Assembly (NCBI GenBank): GCA_016791425.1
Contig: JAEUMQ010000019.1
Location: 1 to 60,172 of the forward strand
Length of the DNA: 60,172 bases
Direction of reading: 5' to 3'
Source of the DNA: Hyphomonadaceae bacterium
Lineage (GTDB): Bacteria > Pseudomonadota > Alphaproteobacteria > Caulobacterales > Aquidulcibacteraceae
Shown here: in pieces, positions 8,282 to 15,930 of the stretch
Position numbering within the stretch: the stretch's first letter is position 1
How the letters are laid out: every line of letters starts with the position of its first letter
The notes under the pieces: model-generated
What the model saw: the letters and a program-made list of their open reading frames with translations, nothing else
Told to the model about the DNA's origin: nothing
The model's database searches: none
Translations under genes and position numbers: made by a program

Positions 8282-9202
8282 TTGCTCTGGGCCATCGCCA
8301 CCATCGCCGCGGCCGCCGCGCAGACCGCGCGCAACGCCATGCAATCCTCCCTCGTCCGCGAGCTCGGCACGCTGGGCGCGACGCAGGTGCGCTTCCTCTA
8401 CGGCCTCCCCTTCGCGCTTCTCTTCCTCGCCCTCATCGCCTTCACGACCAACACATCCGTCCCCTCGCCGAACCCCAGCTTCCTCCTCTGCATCGCCCTC
8501 GCCGCGCCCGCGCAGATCGCAGCCACTGCCCTTCTTCTCGCGGCCATGCGCGCGCGCTCTTTCTCCATCGCCACCGCGCTCTCGCGCACCGAAGCGATCC
8601 AGACCGCGATCTTCGCGCTCCTCATCCTCGGCGAGACGCTGACGCCCGCGCGCATCGCCGCGATCATCATCGCCAGCTTCGGCGTCCTCCTCGTCACCGT
8701 GAAGCAGAACGACGCCTGGGACCGCGCCGCCCTCGTCTCGGCGCTCTACGGCCTCGGCTCCGGCGCGCTCTTCGCGTCCGCCACCATCGGTTTCCGCGCC
8801 GCGATCCTCGCGCTCGGCCCTGACGCCTTCCTCCTCCGCGCCGGCGCCACCGTCGCCTGGTCGCTCGCCCTGCAGACGGCGCTCCTCGGCCTCTGGCTCC
8901 TCGTCTTCCGACGCGCCGCGCTCTTCGGCAGCTTCCGGCTCTCGCGCAAATCCCTCTTCGCCGGCCTCATGGGCGCGTTCGCCTCGCTCGGCTGGTTCAC
9001 CGGCTTGGCGCTCACCAGCGCCGCCAATGTCCGCGCGCTCGGCCTCGTCGAAGTGCTCTTCGCGCAATTCGTCTCCGGCCGCGTCTTTTCAGAGCGCGCA
9101 ACCGCCCGCGAGCTTCTCGGCATGGCCCTCATCGTCGCCGGCGCGGCGCTGCTCATCCTCTCTCACACTGAACTTATTGCTTGCTCTGCGAGCCCACGCT
9201 GA
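8282..9202 (+). CDS. EamA/DMT family transporter
   Basis: The protein has 306 residues and about ten hydrophobic spans in two halves, the repeat structure of the drug/metabolite transporter superfamily. Each half ends in the typical helix with GETLTPARIAAIIIASFGVLLV or GLVEVLFAQFVSGRVFSERATAREL. The cargo cannot be predicted. The start is TTG at 8282, chosen because it is the first start that gives a full first span. The 3' end carries the promoter of the following ArsR gene, seen as a dip in GC content near 9165-9185. Confidence 0.88.
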   Translation: MLWAIATIAAAAAQTARNAMQSSLVRELGTLGATQVRFLYGLPFALLFLALIAFTTNTSVPSPNPSFLLCIALAAPAQIAATALLLAAMRARSFSIATALSRTEAIQTAIFALLILGETLTPARIAAIIIASFGVLLVTVKQNDAWDRAALVSALYGLGSGALFASATIGFRAAILALGPDAFLLRAGATVAWSLALQTALLGLWLLVFRRAALFGSFRLSRKSLFAGLMGAFASLGWFTGLALTSAANVRALGLVEVLFAQFVSGRVFSERATARELLGMALIVAGAALLILSHTELIACSASPR

Positions 9203-9206
9203 TACT
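9172..9206 (+). promoter_or_regulatory. Promoter/operator of the ArsR-AHSA1 pair
   Basis: ACTTATTGCTTG (9172-9183) matches ACTTAATGCTTG at 43535-43546 (minus strand), upstream of the other operon that contains ArsR and AHSA1 genes, at 11 of 12 bases. TTGCTT (9177-9182) with TGATAC (9200-9205) 17 bases later fits a sigma70 promoter. It lies inside the end of the EamA gene. Confidence 0.45.
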
Positions 9207-9216
9207 TAAGGACATC

Positions 9217-9561
9217 GTGAACCGTCAACACGCCCGAACCGAATCCCTGGACGCCATGTTCTCCGCGCTCGCCGATCCCGCGCGCCGCGCCGTGATCTCG
9301 CGCCTCGCCCGCGGCCCCGCCAGCGTCAGCGAGCTCGCCAAACCGCTGAAGATGTCGCTCCCCGCCATCGCGCCGCACCTTAAGCTGCTCGAAGAGTCCG
9401 GCTTCGTCTCCAGCCGCAAGGTCGGCCGCGTGCGCACCTGCCGCCTGGAGCCCAAGCGCTTGCAGGTCGCGCAGAACTGGCTTTCCCAGCAGCGCGCGCA
9501 CTGGGAAGCGCGCTTCGACCGCATGGATGCTTTCATCTTGAGTCAAGGAGACGACGAATGA
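9217..9561 (+). CDS. ArsR family transcription repressor
   Basis: The protein has 114 residues from the GTG at 9217, which has an AAGGA site four bases upstream; the longer frame from 9181 lies within the preceding gene. It is a compact winged helix: LADPARRAVISRLARGPASVSELAKPLKMSLPAIAPHLKLLEESGFVSSRKVGR. The metal-binding CxC of ArsR/SmtB is absent, so this belongs to the metal-free group that is usually paired with an AHSA1/SRPBCC gene. Its stop overlaps the start of exactly such a gene (ATGA), so the pair is co-translated. Confidence 0.92.
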   Translation: MNRQHARTESLDAMFSALADPARRAVISRLARGPASVSELAKPLKMSLPAIAPHLKLLEESGFVSSRKVGRVRTCRLEPKRLQVAQNWLSQQRAHWEARFDRMDAFILSQGDDE

Positions 9562-10043
9562 GCGACTTCAACGAAGCCACCGATCTTCAAATCTCCCGCT
9601 TTCTCGCCGTTCCGCGCGCGAAGATCTGGAAAGCCTGGTCCGATCCCGCGCACTTGGCGCAATGGTGGTGCCCGAAGCCCTGGACCACCGAGGTCCGCGC
9701 CTTCGACTTCCGCGCCGGCGGCGCCTTCCACACCTATATGACGGGTCCGGACGGAAAGGGCGGCGCAGGCGAAAGCGACAATCCCGGCGCCTTCCTCGAG
9801 ATCGTTCCGATGGAGCGCATCGCCTTCACCACGATGCTCGCCGGCGGCTGGCGCCCGATGCTCTCGTGGATGCCGATGACCGCGATCTTCTCGATGTCGG
9901 ACGAGCCCGGCGGGACGCGCTACATCGCGCGCTGCCTCCACCCCGATCCTGCAACCTCGAAGAAGCATGCCGACATGGGCTTCTACGAAGGCTGGGGAAC
10001 CTGCGCCAAACAATTGGAGGATTACGCCACGGCGCTGGGCTGA
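9558..10043 (+). CDS. AHSA1/SRPBCC domain protein
   Basis: The protein has 161 residues and the START-like ligand-cavity fold of the Aha1-C (AHSA1) group: FLAVPRAKIWKAWSDPAHLAQWWCPKPW at the start, RAGGAFHTYM in the middle and a C-terminal helix ending FYEGWGTCAKQLEDYA. These proteins bind small hydrophobic molecules; no reaction is established. Overlap with the ArsR gene by four bases implies a repressor plus ligand-handling protein unit. A similar pair is found at 41434-42630. Confidence 0.9.
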   Translation: MSDFNEATDLQISRFLAVPRAKIWKAWSDPAHLAQWWCPKPWTTEVRAFDFRAGGAFHTYMTGPDGKGGAGESDNPGAFLEIVPMERIAFTTMLAGGWRPMLSWMPMTAIFSMSDEPGGTRYIARCLHPDPATSKKHADMGFYEGWGTCAKQLEDYATALG

Positions 10044-10071
10044 CTGCCGCGCGGCGCGACGCTGCGAAGGG

Positions 10072-10257
10072 CTAGAACCAGCCCTTCTTCTTCTTGGCCG
10101 GCTCGGGCTCGGGCGCCGCGGCAGGCGCAGGCGCAGCCTGCGGAGCCGGGGCGGCCCGTGCGCTTTGCGGCGCCGAAGCGGCCGGCGCAGCTCCGTTCGG
10201 CCGCGCAGGCGCCGCAGGTGGCGCTTCCGCCGGACCTAGCTTATCGACGAACCACAT
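10072..10257 (-). CDS. Small Ala/Pro-rich protein, hypothetical
   Basis: An open frame of 61 residues starts at ATG 10257 with a GGGAG site seven bases upstream. After MWFVDKLGPAE comes a low-complexity Ala-Pro stretch and the end KKKKGWF. Neither membrane span nor fold is visible; the protein is likely disordered. The gene ends close to the stop of the convergent AHSA1 gene and lies downstream of queF. I do not recognise it. The ribosome site and distinct ends make it more likely real than a chance frame. Confidence 0.5.
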   Translation of the reverse strand: MWFVDKLGPAEAPPAAPARPNGAAPAASAPQSARAAPAPQAAPAPAAAPEPEPAKKKKGWF

Positions 10258-10339
10258 AGGATCACTCCCGCTCACACCCCGTCCGCGCGCATCCTACCAC
10301 GAATCCGCAATATTGCTGCTTTCGCTGCAATTGGTTCGC

Positions 10340-10798
10340 TTAGGCCCGTCCCCGATACGCACCCACGCCCTGGTCCGGCAGCCACAAACCCTCCGGCGCC
10401 GCGCCAGTCTGCCAGAAGACGTCGATCGGGATGCCCCCGCGCGGATTCCAATAGCCGCCGATCCGCAGCCATCGCGGCGCGATCGTCTCCACGATCCGCT
10501 TGGCCACGAAGACGGTGCAATCCTCATGGAACGCGCCATGATTGCGGAAGCTGGAAAGAAAGAGCTTCAGGCTCTTGGACTCCAGCACCCAATCCTTCGG
10601 TGCGGTATCGATCACCAGCGTCCCGAAATCCGGCTGCCCCGTCACCGGACAGATCGAGGTGAATTCCGGCGCTGTGAACCGCGCCAGATAGAGCGCGTCC
10701 GGATGCGGGTTCGCCACCCGCTCCAGCACCGCCTTCTCCGGGCTCTCCGGGATCGCGGCGCTGCCCCCCAGCTGCGTCAGGCCGTCTTTGCTCATCAT
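10340..10798 (-). CDS. queF: NADPH-dependent 7-cyano-7-deazaguanine reductase
   Basis: The enzyme of 152 residues reduces the nitrile preQ0 to the amine preQ1 in queuosine synthesis. The catalytic cysteine C50 and aspartate D57 lie in [12 protein letters not shown], and the family signature ESKSLKLFL follows at about 73-81. This is the short single-domain type. It is divergent from the XRE/PIN pair with a 53-base gap. I looked for a preQ1 riboswitch in the leader and found none. Other queuosine genes are not in the window. Confidence 0.96.
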   Translation of the reverse strand: MMSKDGLTQLGGSAAIPESPEKAVLERVANPHPDALYLARFTAPEFTSICPVTGQPDFGTLVIDTAPKDWVLESKSLKLFLSSFRNHGAFHEDCTVFVAKRIVETIAPRWLRIGGYWNPRGGIPIDVFWQTGAAPEGLWLPDQGVGAYRGRA

Positions 10799-10816
10799 GG
10801 CATCCTAGGCTGCGCC

Positions 10817-10861
10817 TTGTGGCGCGCATCTCTTGTGCGTATATTGCACATATGGATGTGC
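10817..10861 (+). promoter_or_regulatory. Promoter and operator of the XRE/PIN pair
   Basis: TTGTGG (10817-10822), 17 bases, TATATT (10840-10845) form a promoter whose start point falls exactly on the ATG at 10852, so the mRNA is probably leaderless. Three half-sites surround the -10: TGTGC (10834-10838), GCACAT (10846-10851) and ATGTGC (10856-10861). The last two form a perfect palindrome with a 4-base centre. This suits cooperative repression by the antitoxin. Confidence 0.6.
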
Positions 10862-11265
10862 AGGAAATCCACACTCGATTGCGTGCGGCCCGCCTGACCC
10901 AGACTGAGCTCGCTGCGCATCTGGGGATAACACATTCCCAGGTCTCCCGCCTTCTGAGCGGCAAGGCCCGCATGCGGCTGGATGTCTTCCGCAAGATCGA
11001 GGCATTCCTCGCGGCGGCGGAGCCCGCACTCAAGTCCGGCGTCTCTGAGACACCGGCCCGCGCATATGCGCACGTCCCGTCGCCGAGAGGCATCACGCTG
11101 GCGGAGGCGCGCGCCCTGCGCGATGAGCCGCCGGTGGAGATTTCTGATGAGGACTTCGAACGGATCAGGCGCGAGCTCCGCGAACTCGGCGAGGCGCTCA
11201 AGCGTGCGCCGCGCGTGAGCGCCATGACCGATGACGAGATTCTCGGCTACGACGAGGCGCCGTGA
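10852..11265 (+). CDS. XRE-type antitoxin with VapB-like tail
   Basis: The protein has 137 residues. Residues about 4-55 are an XRE helix-turn-helix (LRAARLTQTELAAHLGITHSQVSRLLSGKARM), giving DNA binding. The C-terminal part is different: an acidic helix (ISDEDFERIRRELRELGEALKRA) and the end MTDDEILGYDEAP, which looks like the toxin-wrapping tail of VapB antitoxins. Its last bases overlap the PIN toxin start (GTGA), so the two are translated together. The likely job is to bind and silence that toxin and repress the operon from the half-sites at its promoter. Confidence 0.82.
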   Translation: MDVQEIHTRLRAARLTQTELAAHLGITHSQVSRLLSGKARMRLDVFRKIEAFLAAAEPALKSGVSETPARAYAHVPSPRGITLAEARALRDEPPVEISDEDFERIRRELRELGEALKRAPRVSAMTDDEILGYDEAP

Positions 11266-11660
11266 TCGTCCTCGATACTTCCGCGGTGATCGCAATCGCG
11301 CTCAACGAAGCGGAGGCCGGCGCCTTCCTGACGCGGATCCGCCAAGGCGGGCGATCATGCCTCTCCGCATCCAACTATCTGGAAGCGTCGCTTGTGCTTG
11401 AGGGCCGGAGGGGCGCGCCTGGCCGAACGACGTTCGCCAGCGTGATTGAGCACCTCCGCGCCATAGGGACGGACATCGTCGCGTTCGACCTTGAAATGGC
11501 GGACCATGCGCGCGAAGCGTATCGTCGCTATGGCAAAGGCCGCCATCCAGCGAAGCTGAACTTCGGCGATTGCTTCGCCTACGCTCTGGCCAAGGCCCTC
11601 GACGCGCCGCTGCTCTATAAGGGCGTGGACTTCGGCAAGACCGACATCATTTCCGCCTGA
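11262..11660 (+). CDS. vapC: PIN domain ribonuclease toxin, VapC family
   Basis: The toxin of 132 residues starts with GTG at 11262, inside the antitoxin stop. PIN acidic residues are visible: D5 in VLDTSAV, E43 in NYLEAS, and the later aspartates in LNFGDCFAYALAKAL and KGVDFGKTDI. VapC toxins cleave tRNA or rRNA with magnesium when freed from their antitoxin. The nearest kin by pattern are the VapC group with the KLNFGDC motif. Activity looks intact, as no key residue is missing. Confidence 0.9.
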   Translation: MIVLDTSAVIAIALNEAEAGAFLTRIRQGGRSCLSASNYLEASLVLEGRRGAPGRTTFASVIEHLRAIGTDIVAFDLEMADHAREAYRRYGKGRHPAKLNFGDCFAYALAKALDAPLLYKGVDFGKTDIISA

Positions 11661-11679
11661 CGCAACAAAGGACCAGCCC

Positions 11680-12468
11680 ATGCGCGACTTCGAGGACAGG
11701 ATCGTGCTCGTCACCGGCGGCGCAACCGGCCTCGGCGCGGCCATCGCCGCCGGCGCAGCGAAGCGCGGCGCGAAGGCGGTCATCGTCAATTATTCCAAGA
11801 GCGCAAAGGAAGCAGACGCGACCGCCGATCTCGTGCGCAGCGCCGGCGCCGAAGCGATCCTGGCCAAGGGCGATGTCGCCGAGGATGCCGATTGCCGCGC
11901 CGTCGCCGCCGCGGCGGAGAAGTTCGGCCGCATCGACGCGCTCGCCAACAATGCCGGGATCACCAAGCAATCCCCGAACCACGCCGATCTCGACGCCCTC
12001 TCCAAGGATGACTTCCTGCGCCTCTACGCCGTGAACACGGTCGGCCCCTACATGATGCTGCGCGCCGCGCGACCGCTCCTGGAAGCGGCCGGCCGCGCCA
12101 GCGTGCTCATGACCTCCTCCATCGCCGGGATCACCGGCATCGGCTCTTCCGTCGCCTATGTCGCCTCCAAGGGCGCCTTGAACGCCATGACGCTCGCACT
12201 CGCCCGCGCGCTCGCCCCGAAGATCCGCGTCAATGCGCTCTGCCCCGGCTTCATCGACACCCGCTGGTTCTCCGATCCGTTCGGCGAGGAGGCCGCCCAG
12301 CGCATCCGCGAGAGCATCGCGCGCAACACGCCGCTCCAGGTTGCGTCCAAGCCCGAGGACATCGCCGACGCCGCGCTCTTCTTCCTGTCCGAATCTTCAC
12401 GTCACGTGACGGGCGAAACGCTGCTGGTCGATGCGGGGCTGCATCTCGGTCAGCAGCCGCGCGCCTGA
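11680..12468 (+). CDS. Short-chain dehydrogenase/reductase
   Basis: The protein has 262 residues with the full classical SDR pattern: the dinucleotide-binding TGGATGLG near the N-terminus, NNAG at about 90, the catalytic serine in TSSIAG, YxxxK in YVASK, and the C-terminal LVDAG. It would oxidise or reduce an alcohol/ketone with NAD(P)(H). The substrate is unknown. It follows the PIN toxin by 19 bases with its own AAAGGA site, so read-through from the toxin operon is possible. A pair of hairpins lies just downstream. Confidence 0.9.
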   Translation: MRDFEDRIVLVTGGATGLGAAIAAGAAKRGAKAVIVNYSKSAKEADATADLVRSAGAEAILAKGDVAEDADCRAVAAAAEKFGRIDALANNAGITKQSPNHADLDALSKDDFLRLYAVNTVGPYMMLRAARPLLEAAGRASVLMTSSIAGITGIGSSVAYVASKGALNAMTLALARALAPKIRVNALCPGFIDTRWFSDPFGEEAAQRIRESIARNTPLQVASKPEDIADAALFFLSESSRHVTGETLLVDAGLHLGQQPRA

Positions 12469-12490
12469 GTTCTCTGCCTGCTTTTTCAGC

Positions 12491-12532
12491 GATCGCCCTT
12501 CAGAGCGATCATTTGGCGGTCAGATTACCGCC
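12491..12532. other. Two adjacent short hairpins after the SDR gene
   Basis: GATCGC-8-GCGATC (12491-12510) and GGCGGT-6-ACCGCC (12515-12532) stand side by side in the gap before torF. They may end the SDR transcript or act as binding sites upstream of the porin gene; neither has a T-run. Confidence 0.35.
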
Positions 12533-12674
12533 GAACACCTCTCCTGGCGGTGCAACTGACTCAGCCAGGCCATGTTTCCGGCAAATTCCACGGCGCTTAA
12601 CGTTGCGTTCACGGTAGGACGTGAGTCTCGCCGTTCGCGCGGCAGAAACCGCGGAGTTTGAGGGGATGAAAATT

Positions 12675-13412
12675 ATGAAGAAACTTTTGGGCGTCGCAGT
12701 CGCGGCGTCGGCGATCTCGGTCGCCATGACGGGCGCGGCCAGCGCGGAGGCGAGCTTCTCCGGCAACGTCGCGCTCACGTCGGACTATGTCTTCCGCGGC
12801 GTCAGCCAGAGCGACAGCGACATCGCCATCCAGGGCGGCTTGGATTATTCCAACGGCATCTTCTACGCCGGCACGTGGGGCTCGAGCATCGATCTCGGCT
12901 ACGATGGTACGATCGAGCTCGACGTCTACGGCGGCGTGAAGCCGACGCTCGGCCCCGTGACGTTCGATCTCGGCGTGATCGGCTATTTCTATCCGGGCAC
13001 GGACGATGACACGTTCGATGCCAACATGGTGGAGTTCAAGGCTGGCGCCAGCATCGCTCCGGCCGAGAACATCGCGCTCGGCGCGGCGGTCTATTATTCG
13101 CCCGACCTCACCTTCACGCCCGGCTTCGACGACGCCACCGGCGTCTATGTCGAGCTCAATGGCGCGGTCACGTTCTCCGACATGTTCGCGGCCTCCGCCG
13201 CCGTCGGCAACCAGAGCGTCGATGTCGATAATTATTTCGGCCCCGGCGAGGACAGCTACACCACCTGGAACATCGGCGGCACGTTGTCTGTCTATGGCTT
13301 CGGCGTGGACCTCCGCTATTTCGACACCGACATCGATCCGGCCTTCGTCGGGCCGTCGGGCGACGAAACCAGCGACGGGCGCGTCGTGCTCACGCTGAAG
13401 CGCGCGCTCTAA
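12675..13412 (+). CDS. TorF family putative outer-membrane porin
   Basis: The mature part follows a clear signal peptide (MKKLLGVAVAASAISVAMTGAASA, cut before EASFSGN). The body is made of amphipathic beta strands rich in Tyr, Phe, Gly and Asp, and opens with NVALTSDYVFRGVSQSD, the hallmark of the TorF/Gcw_chp family; it ends with a terminal strand VVLTLKRAL. The family is predicted to form an outer-membrane barrel; the cargo is not established. The start at 12675 has GAGGGG 9 bases upstream; an in-frame ATG at 12666 is too close to that site. A strong terminator follows. Confidence 0.9.
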   Translation: MKKLLGVAVAASAISVAMTGAASAEASFSGNVALTSDYVFRGVSQSDSDIAIQGGLDYSNGIFYAGTWGSSIDLGYDGTIELDVYGGVKPTLGPVTFDLGVIGYFYPGTDDDTFDANMVEFKAGASIAPAENIALGAAVYYSPDLTFTPGFDDATGVYVELNGAVTFSDMFAASAAVGNQSVDVDNYFGPGEDSYTTWNIGGTLSVYGFGVDLRYFDTDIDPAFVGPSGDETSDGRVVLTLKRAL

Positions 13413-13439
13413 CTCAGGAACGTAGTCTCCTTCCTGAGT
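13412..13439 (+). terminator. Hairpin directly after the porin gene
   Basis: ACTCAGGAA-10-TTCCTGAGT is a perfect 9-pair stem that starts at the last base of the stop codon region and is followed by AAATCTTT. It probably protects or ends the porin mRNA together with the next hairpin. Confidence 0.6.
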
Positions 13440-13450
13440 AAATCTTTGAA

Positions 13451-13480
13451 GGCCGTCGCGCTTAGGCGCGGCGGCCTTTT
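13451..13480 (+). terminator. Rho-independent terminator
   Basis: GGCCGTCGCGC-TTAG-GCGCGGCGGCC followed by TTTT is an 11-pair stem with one wobble or mismatch and a T-run, the classic intrinsic terminator form. Confidence 0.85.
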
Positions 13481-13505
13481 CCTTGCCGCGCAGGAGAAGC
13501 TCTTT

Positions 13506-13553
13506 CCTCCCCCGTTCGCGGGGGAGGTGGTCGCGAAGCGACCGGAGGGGGCG
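13506..13553 (+). repeat. Palindromic repeat, two-stem class (A)
   Basis: The first stem is CCTCCCCC-GTTCGC-GGGGGAGG, the second GGTCGC-GAA-GCGACC, and the tail GGAGGGGGCG. The second stem differs from that at 8176-8195 yet pairs fully. Confidence 0.8.
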
Positions 13554-13574
13554 CAGCAGCCGCAACGCCCAACG

Positions 13575-14477
13575 CTACTTCGGAAACTTCCCCGCTTTGC
13601 TCACCATTCCCGGCGTCGCTTTGCCCAGCGCCTTTCCGATGAAACGCGCGGTCTCGATCGCCGCGTCGAGATCGATGCCGGTGTCGTATCCCATGCGCTC
13701 GAACATGTAGACGAGGTCTTCGCTCGGCACGTTCCCGGCCGCGCCCGGCGCAAACGGACAGCCCCCGATCCCCGCCAGCGAACCATCGAGGATCGTCACG
13801 CCCGCATCCACCGCCGCGACCGCATTCGCCAGCGCCGTGTTGCGCGTGTTGTGGAAGTGCGCGCGCAGCTGCACGCCCGGCGGTGCGACAGCGCCCACTG
13901 CGCCGAACCGCTCCGTCACATCGCTCGGCGCCGCCACCCCGATCGTGTCCGCCAGCGCCAGCTCGAACGGCGGCGCGCGCCCGATCTCCTCCGCCGCGCG
14001 CACGACGTTCGCCACTGGAACCTCCCCGTCGAACGGACACCCGAACGCCGTCGAGATCGTCGCCGAGATCCGCACGTCCGCCGCCTTTGCGCGCGCCACG
14101 ACGTCCGGCCACACTTTCAGCGTCTCAGCCACCGGCGCGCCATTGTTGCGGATCGAGAAGCCGTCGCTGGCGCAGAATACGTAGTTCACTTCTTTCGCGC
14201 CCGCCGCGATCGCGCGCTCCACGCCTTTCGGATTGAGCGCCAGCGCGATGAACGTCGCATCGCTTCTTCCTCGCAGGCCTTCGAACACCTCCGGCGTATC
14301 GGCCATCTGCGGCACCTTCTTCGGATTGACGAAGCTCCCCGCCTCCAGCCGCTTGAAGCCCGCCGCTGTGATCCGCGTAACGAGTTCCAGCTTGGTCGCC
14401 GTATCGACCATCTCGGCCTCGTTCTGCAGCCCGTCGCGCGGGCTCACTTCCACGATCTCGAGCTTCCGCTTCGCCAT
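13575..14477 (-). CDS. mvaB: Hydroxymethylglutaryl-CoA lyase
   Basis: The enzyme of 300 residues splits HMG-CoA into acetyl-CoA and acetoacetate, the last step of leucine breakdown. The TIM-barrel signatures are all visible: VSPRDGLQNE (residues 11-20, with the metal and substrate residues R14, D15), HFHNT with H207 and H209, and the active-site loop cysteine C240 in GIGGCPFAPGAAGN. It acts in the cytoplasm. The acyl-CoA carboxylase gene at 28272 may serve related branched-chain or propionate metabolism, but the two are far apart. Confidence 0.93.
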   Translation of the reverse strand: MAKRKLEIVEVSPRDGLQNEAEMVDTATKLELVTRITAAGFKRLEAGSFVNPKKVPQMADTPEVFEGLRGRSDATFIALALNPKGVERAIAAGAKEVNYVFCASDGFSIRNNGAPVAETLKVWPDVVARAKAADVRISATISTAFGCPFDGEVPVANVVRAAEEIGRAPPFELALADTIGVAAPSDVTERFGAVGAVAPPGVQLRAHFHNTRNTALANAVAAVDAGVTILDGSLAGIGGCPFAPGAAGNVPSEDLVYMFERMGYDTGIDLDAAIETARFIGKALGKATPGMVSKAGKFPK

Positions 14478-14517
14478 CCTGGCCTCCTGCCCCTAGAGAT
14501 GAGCGTCCGCGCGCCGC

Positions 14518-14545
14518 TTGACAAATGTTCGCTCTTTGTTCTTAT
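14518..14545 (+). promoter_or_regulatory. SOS-like promoter of the radical SAM gene
   Basis: TTGACA (14518-14523), 16 bases and TCTTAT (14540-14545) form a promoter that would start exactly on ATG 14552. Between and over the boxes lies GTTC-N7-GTTC (14527-14541), the consensus LexA box of Alphaproteobacteria. LexA bound here would block polymerase. Confidence 0.6.
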
Positions 14546-14551
14546 GCCGCG

Positions 14552-15619
14552 ATGCCTCCCCCACCTAGAAAAGGTCGCGGCGCGCAAACCAATGTCAGCG
14601 GCCGCTACGAGCCCGTCTCCCGCGAGGCCTTCGACGACGGCTGGAGCCAAACCGATCCAGAGCCGCCGCCGCTCGCCACTGAGGTCCGCGAGGAAACCGC
14701 GCGCACCATCATCTCGCGCAACAACTCGCCCGACATTTCGTTCGACCGCTCGATCAACACCTATCGCGGCTGCGAGCACGGCTGCTTCTATTGCTACGCG
14801 CGCCCCAACCACGCCTATGTCGGCCTCTCGCCCGGCCTCGATTTCGAAAGCAAGCTCTTCGCCAAGACCAACGCCGCGAAGCTGCTCGAAGAGGAGCTCT
14901 CGCATCCAAAGTACACCCCGAGCGTCATGGTCCTCGGCGGCGTCACCGACGTCTACCAGCCGATCGAGCGCACCTACGCAGTCACGCGCTCCGTCCTCAA
15001 GGTGCTGCAGCGCTTCAACCACCCGCTCGCCGTCGTCACCAAGTCGCAGCTCGTTCTGCGCGACATCGACATTCTCGCGCCCATGGCCGCGCTCGGCCTC
15101 GCGCGCGTCGCCATCTCGGTCACCACCCTCGATCGCGATCTCGCCCGCCGCATGGAGCCGCGCGCCGCCGCCCCGCATCGCCGCATCGAAACCATCCGCG
15201 CGTTGGCGCAGGCGGGCATTCCCGTCACCGTGATGGTCGCGCCGATCATTCCGGCGCTGACGGACCACGAAACCGAGACCATCCTCAAGGCCGCCGCCGA
15301 AGCCGGCGCCACGCAGGCCGGCTACGTCGTGCTGCGCATGCCGCACGAGATCAAGGATCTCGCGCGTGAATGGCTCGCCGCCCACGCCCCCGATCGCGCC
15401 GATCGCGTCATCGCGCTCTTGAAGCAGATGCGCGGCGGCCAGGACTACGATTCCCGCTGGCATGTGCGCGGGAAGGGCGAGGGTCCCTACGCCCGCCTCA
15501 TCGGCGACCGCTTCCGCGCCGCCTGCGCCCGGCACGGCCTCAACCGACTGGTGTTCCACCTCAACACCTCGCTCTTCCGCGCCCCTCCGCGCGCGGGCGC
15601 CCAGCTCGATCTCCTCTGA
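14552..15619 (+). CDS. PA0069 family radical SAM protein
   Basis: The protein has 355 residues from ATG 14552; a frame from 14525 is open but begins inside the promoter. The 4Fe-4S cluster site CEHGCFYC (C74, C78, C81) sits in the usual YRGCEHGCFYCYARP, like spore photoproduct lyase relatives. KGRGAQTNVSGRYEP at residues 7-21 is the family's N-terminal mark. The family's reaction is unproven. A LexA-type box over the promoter suggests a role in the DNA damage response. The start at the predicted transcription start implies a leaderless mRNA. Confidence 0.92.
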   Translation: MPPPPRKGRGAQTNVSGRYEPVSREAFDDGWSQTDPEPPPLATEVREETARTIISRNNSPDISFDRSINTYRGCEHGCFYCYARPNHAYVGLSPGLDFESKLFAKTNAAKLLEEELSHPKYTPSVMVLGGVTDVYQPIERTYAVTRSVLKVLQRFNHPLAVVTKSQLVLRDIDILAPMAALGLARVAISVTTLDRDLARRMEPRAAAPHRRIETIRALAQAGIPVTVMVAPIIPALTDHETETILKAAAEAGATQAGYVVLRMPHEIKDLAREWLAAHAPDRADRVIALLKQMRGGQDYDSRWHVRGKGEGPYARLIGDRFRAACARHGLNRLVFHLNTSLFRAPPRAGAQLDLL

Positions 15620-15665
15620 CTTTATTTGCGCTTGACGTTAAATATATAGAATGCCACTGAAGCGC

Positions 15666-15704
15666 CCCTCTCCCCTCCAGGGGAGAGGGTAGGGTGAGGG
15701 GTGG
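15666..15704 (+). repeat. Palindromic repeat, class C
   Basis: CCCTCTCCCCT-CC-AGGGGAGAGGG followed by TAGGGTGAGGGGTGGC. The element at 18818-18859 has the same stem and tail. Confidence 0.75.
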
Positions 15705-15736
15705 CTGCAACCGACGACGCCAGTCAGATACCCGTC

Positions 15737-15766
15737 GCCGGACTGGCGCGCAGCGCCAAGTCCGGC
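15737..15766. repeat. Palindrome of the CCGGACT class
   Basis: GCCGGACTGGCGC and GCGCCAAGTCCGGC pair around a 3-base loop with one bulged A. The core CGCGCAGCGCCAAGTCC is repeated exactly at 27879-27908. Confidence 0.7.
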
Positions 15767-15930
15767 GCCGATGAACACGACGAGTGCATAACGAATTATC
15801 GGCGTGTTCGTGGGTCCCTGGTCTGCCGTTTTGCGCCATCCCGGGAATTGGAGCCTTATCCTGAAGCACTCCGTCCCATGATCAATGTCTCGACCTTGCA
15901 AGCGTCACAGAAGAACTGCACAGGAACGCC

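Larger units (their letters stand above)
15620..15930. other. Gap with two palindromic repeats, no gene seen
   Basis: This stretch of about 310 bases before the MFS gene holds a class C palindrome and a second palindrome of another class, listed separately. Open frames here are short, lack ribosome sites and run through the repeats. The last 60 bases should hold the MFS promoter, but I see no clear -35/-10 pair. Confidence 0.6.

Noticed and set aside
8099-9067. Minus-strand frame of 322 Glu/Arg/Gly-rich residues opposite the EamA gene
   Set aside because: It is the antisense shadow of a GC-rich membrane protein gene. The composition (runs of Glu, Arg, Gly) is typical of such shadows.
10799-10851. 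Possible preQ1 riboswitch before queF
   Set aside because: The 53-base leader has one short GCGCC/GGCGC stem but not the aptamer pseudoknot sequence, and it also holds the divergent toxin-antitoxin promoter.
13446-15233. Plus-strand open frame of 595 residues
   Set aside because: It starts within a terminator and repeat, runs antisense through HMG-CoA lyase and out of frame through the radical SAM gene. Both of those are unmistakable.
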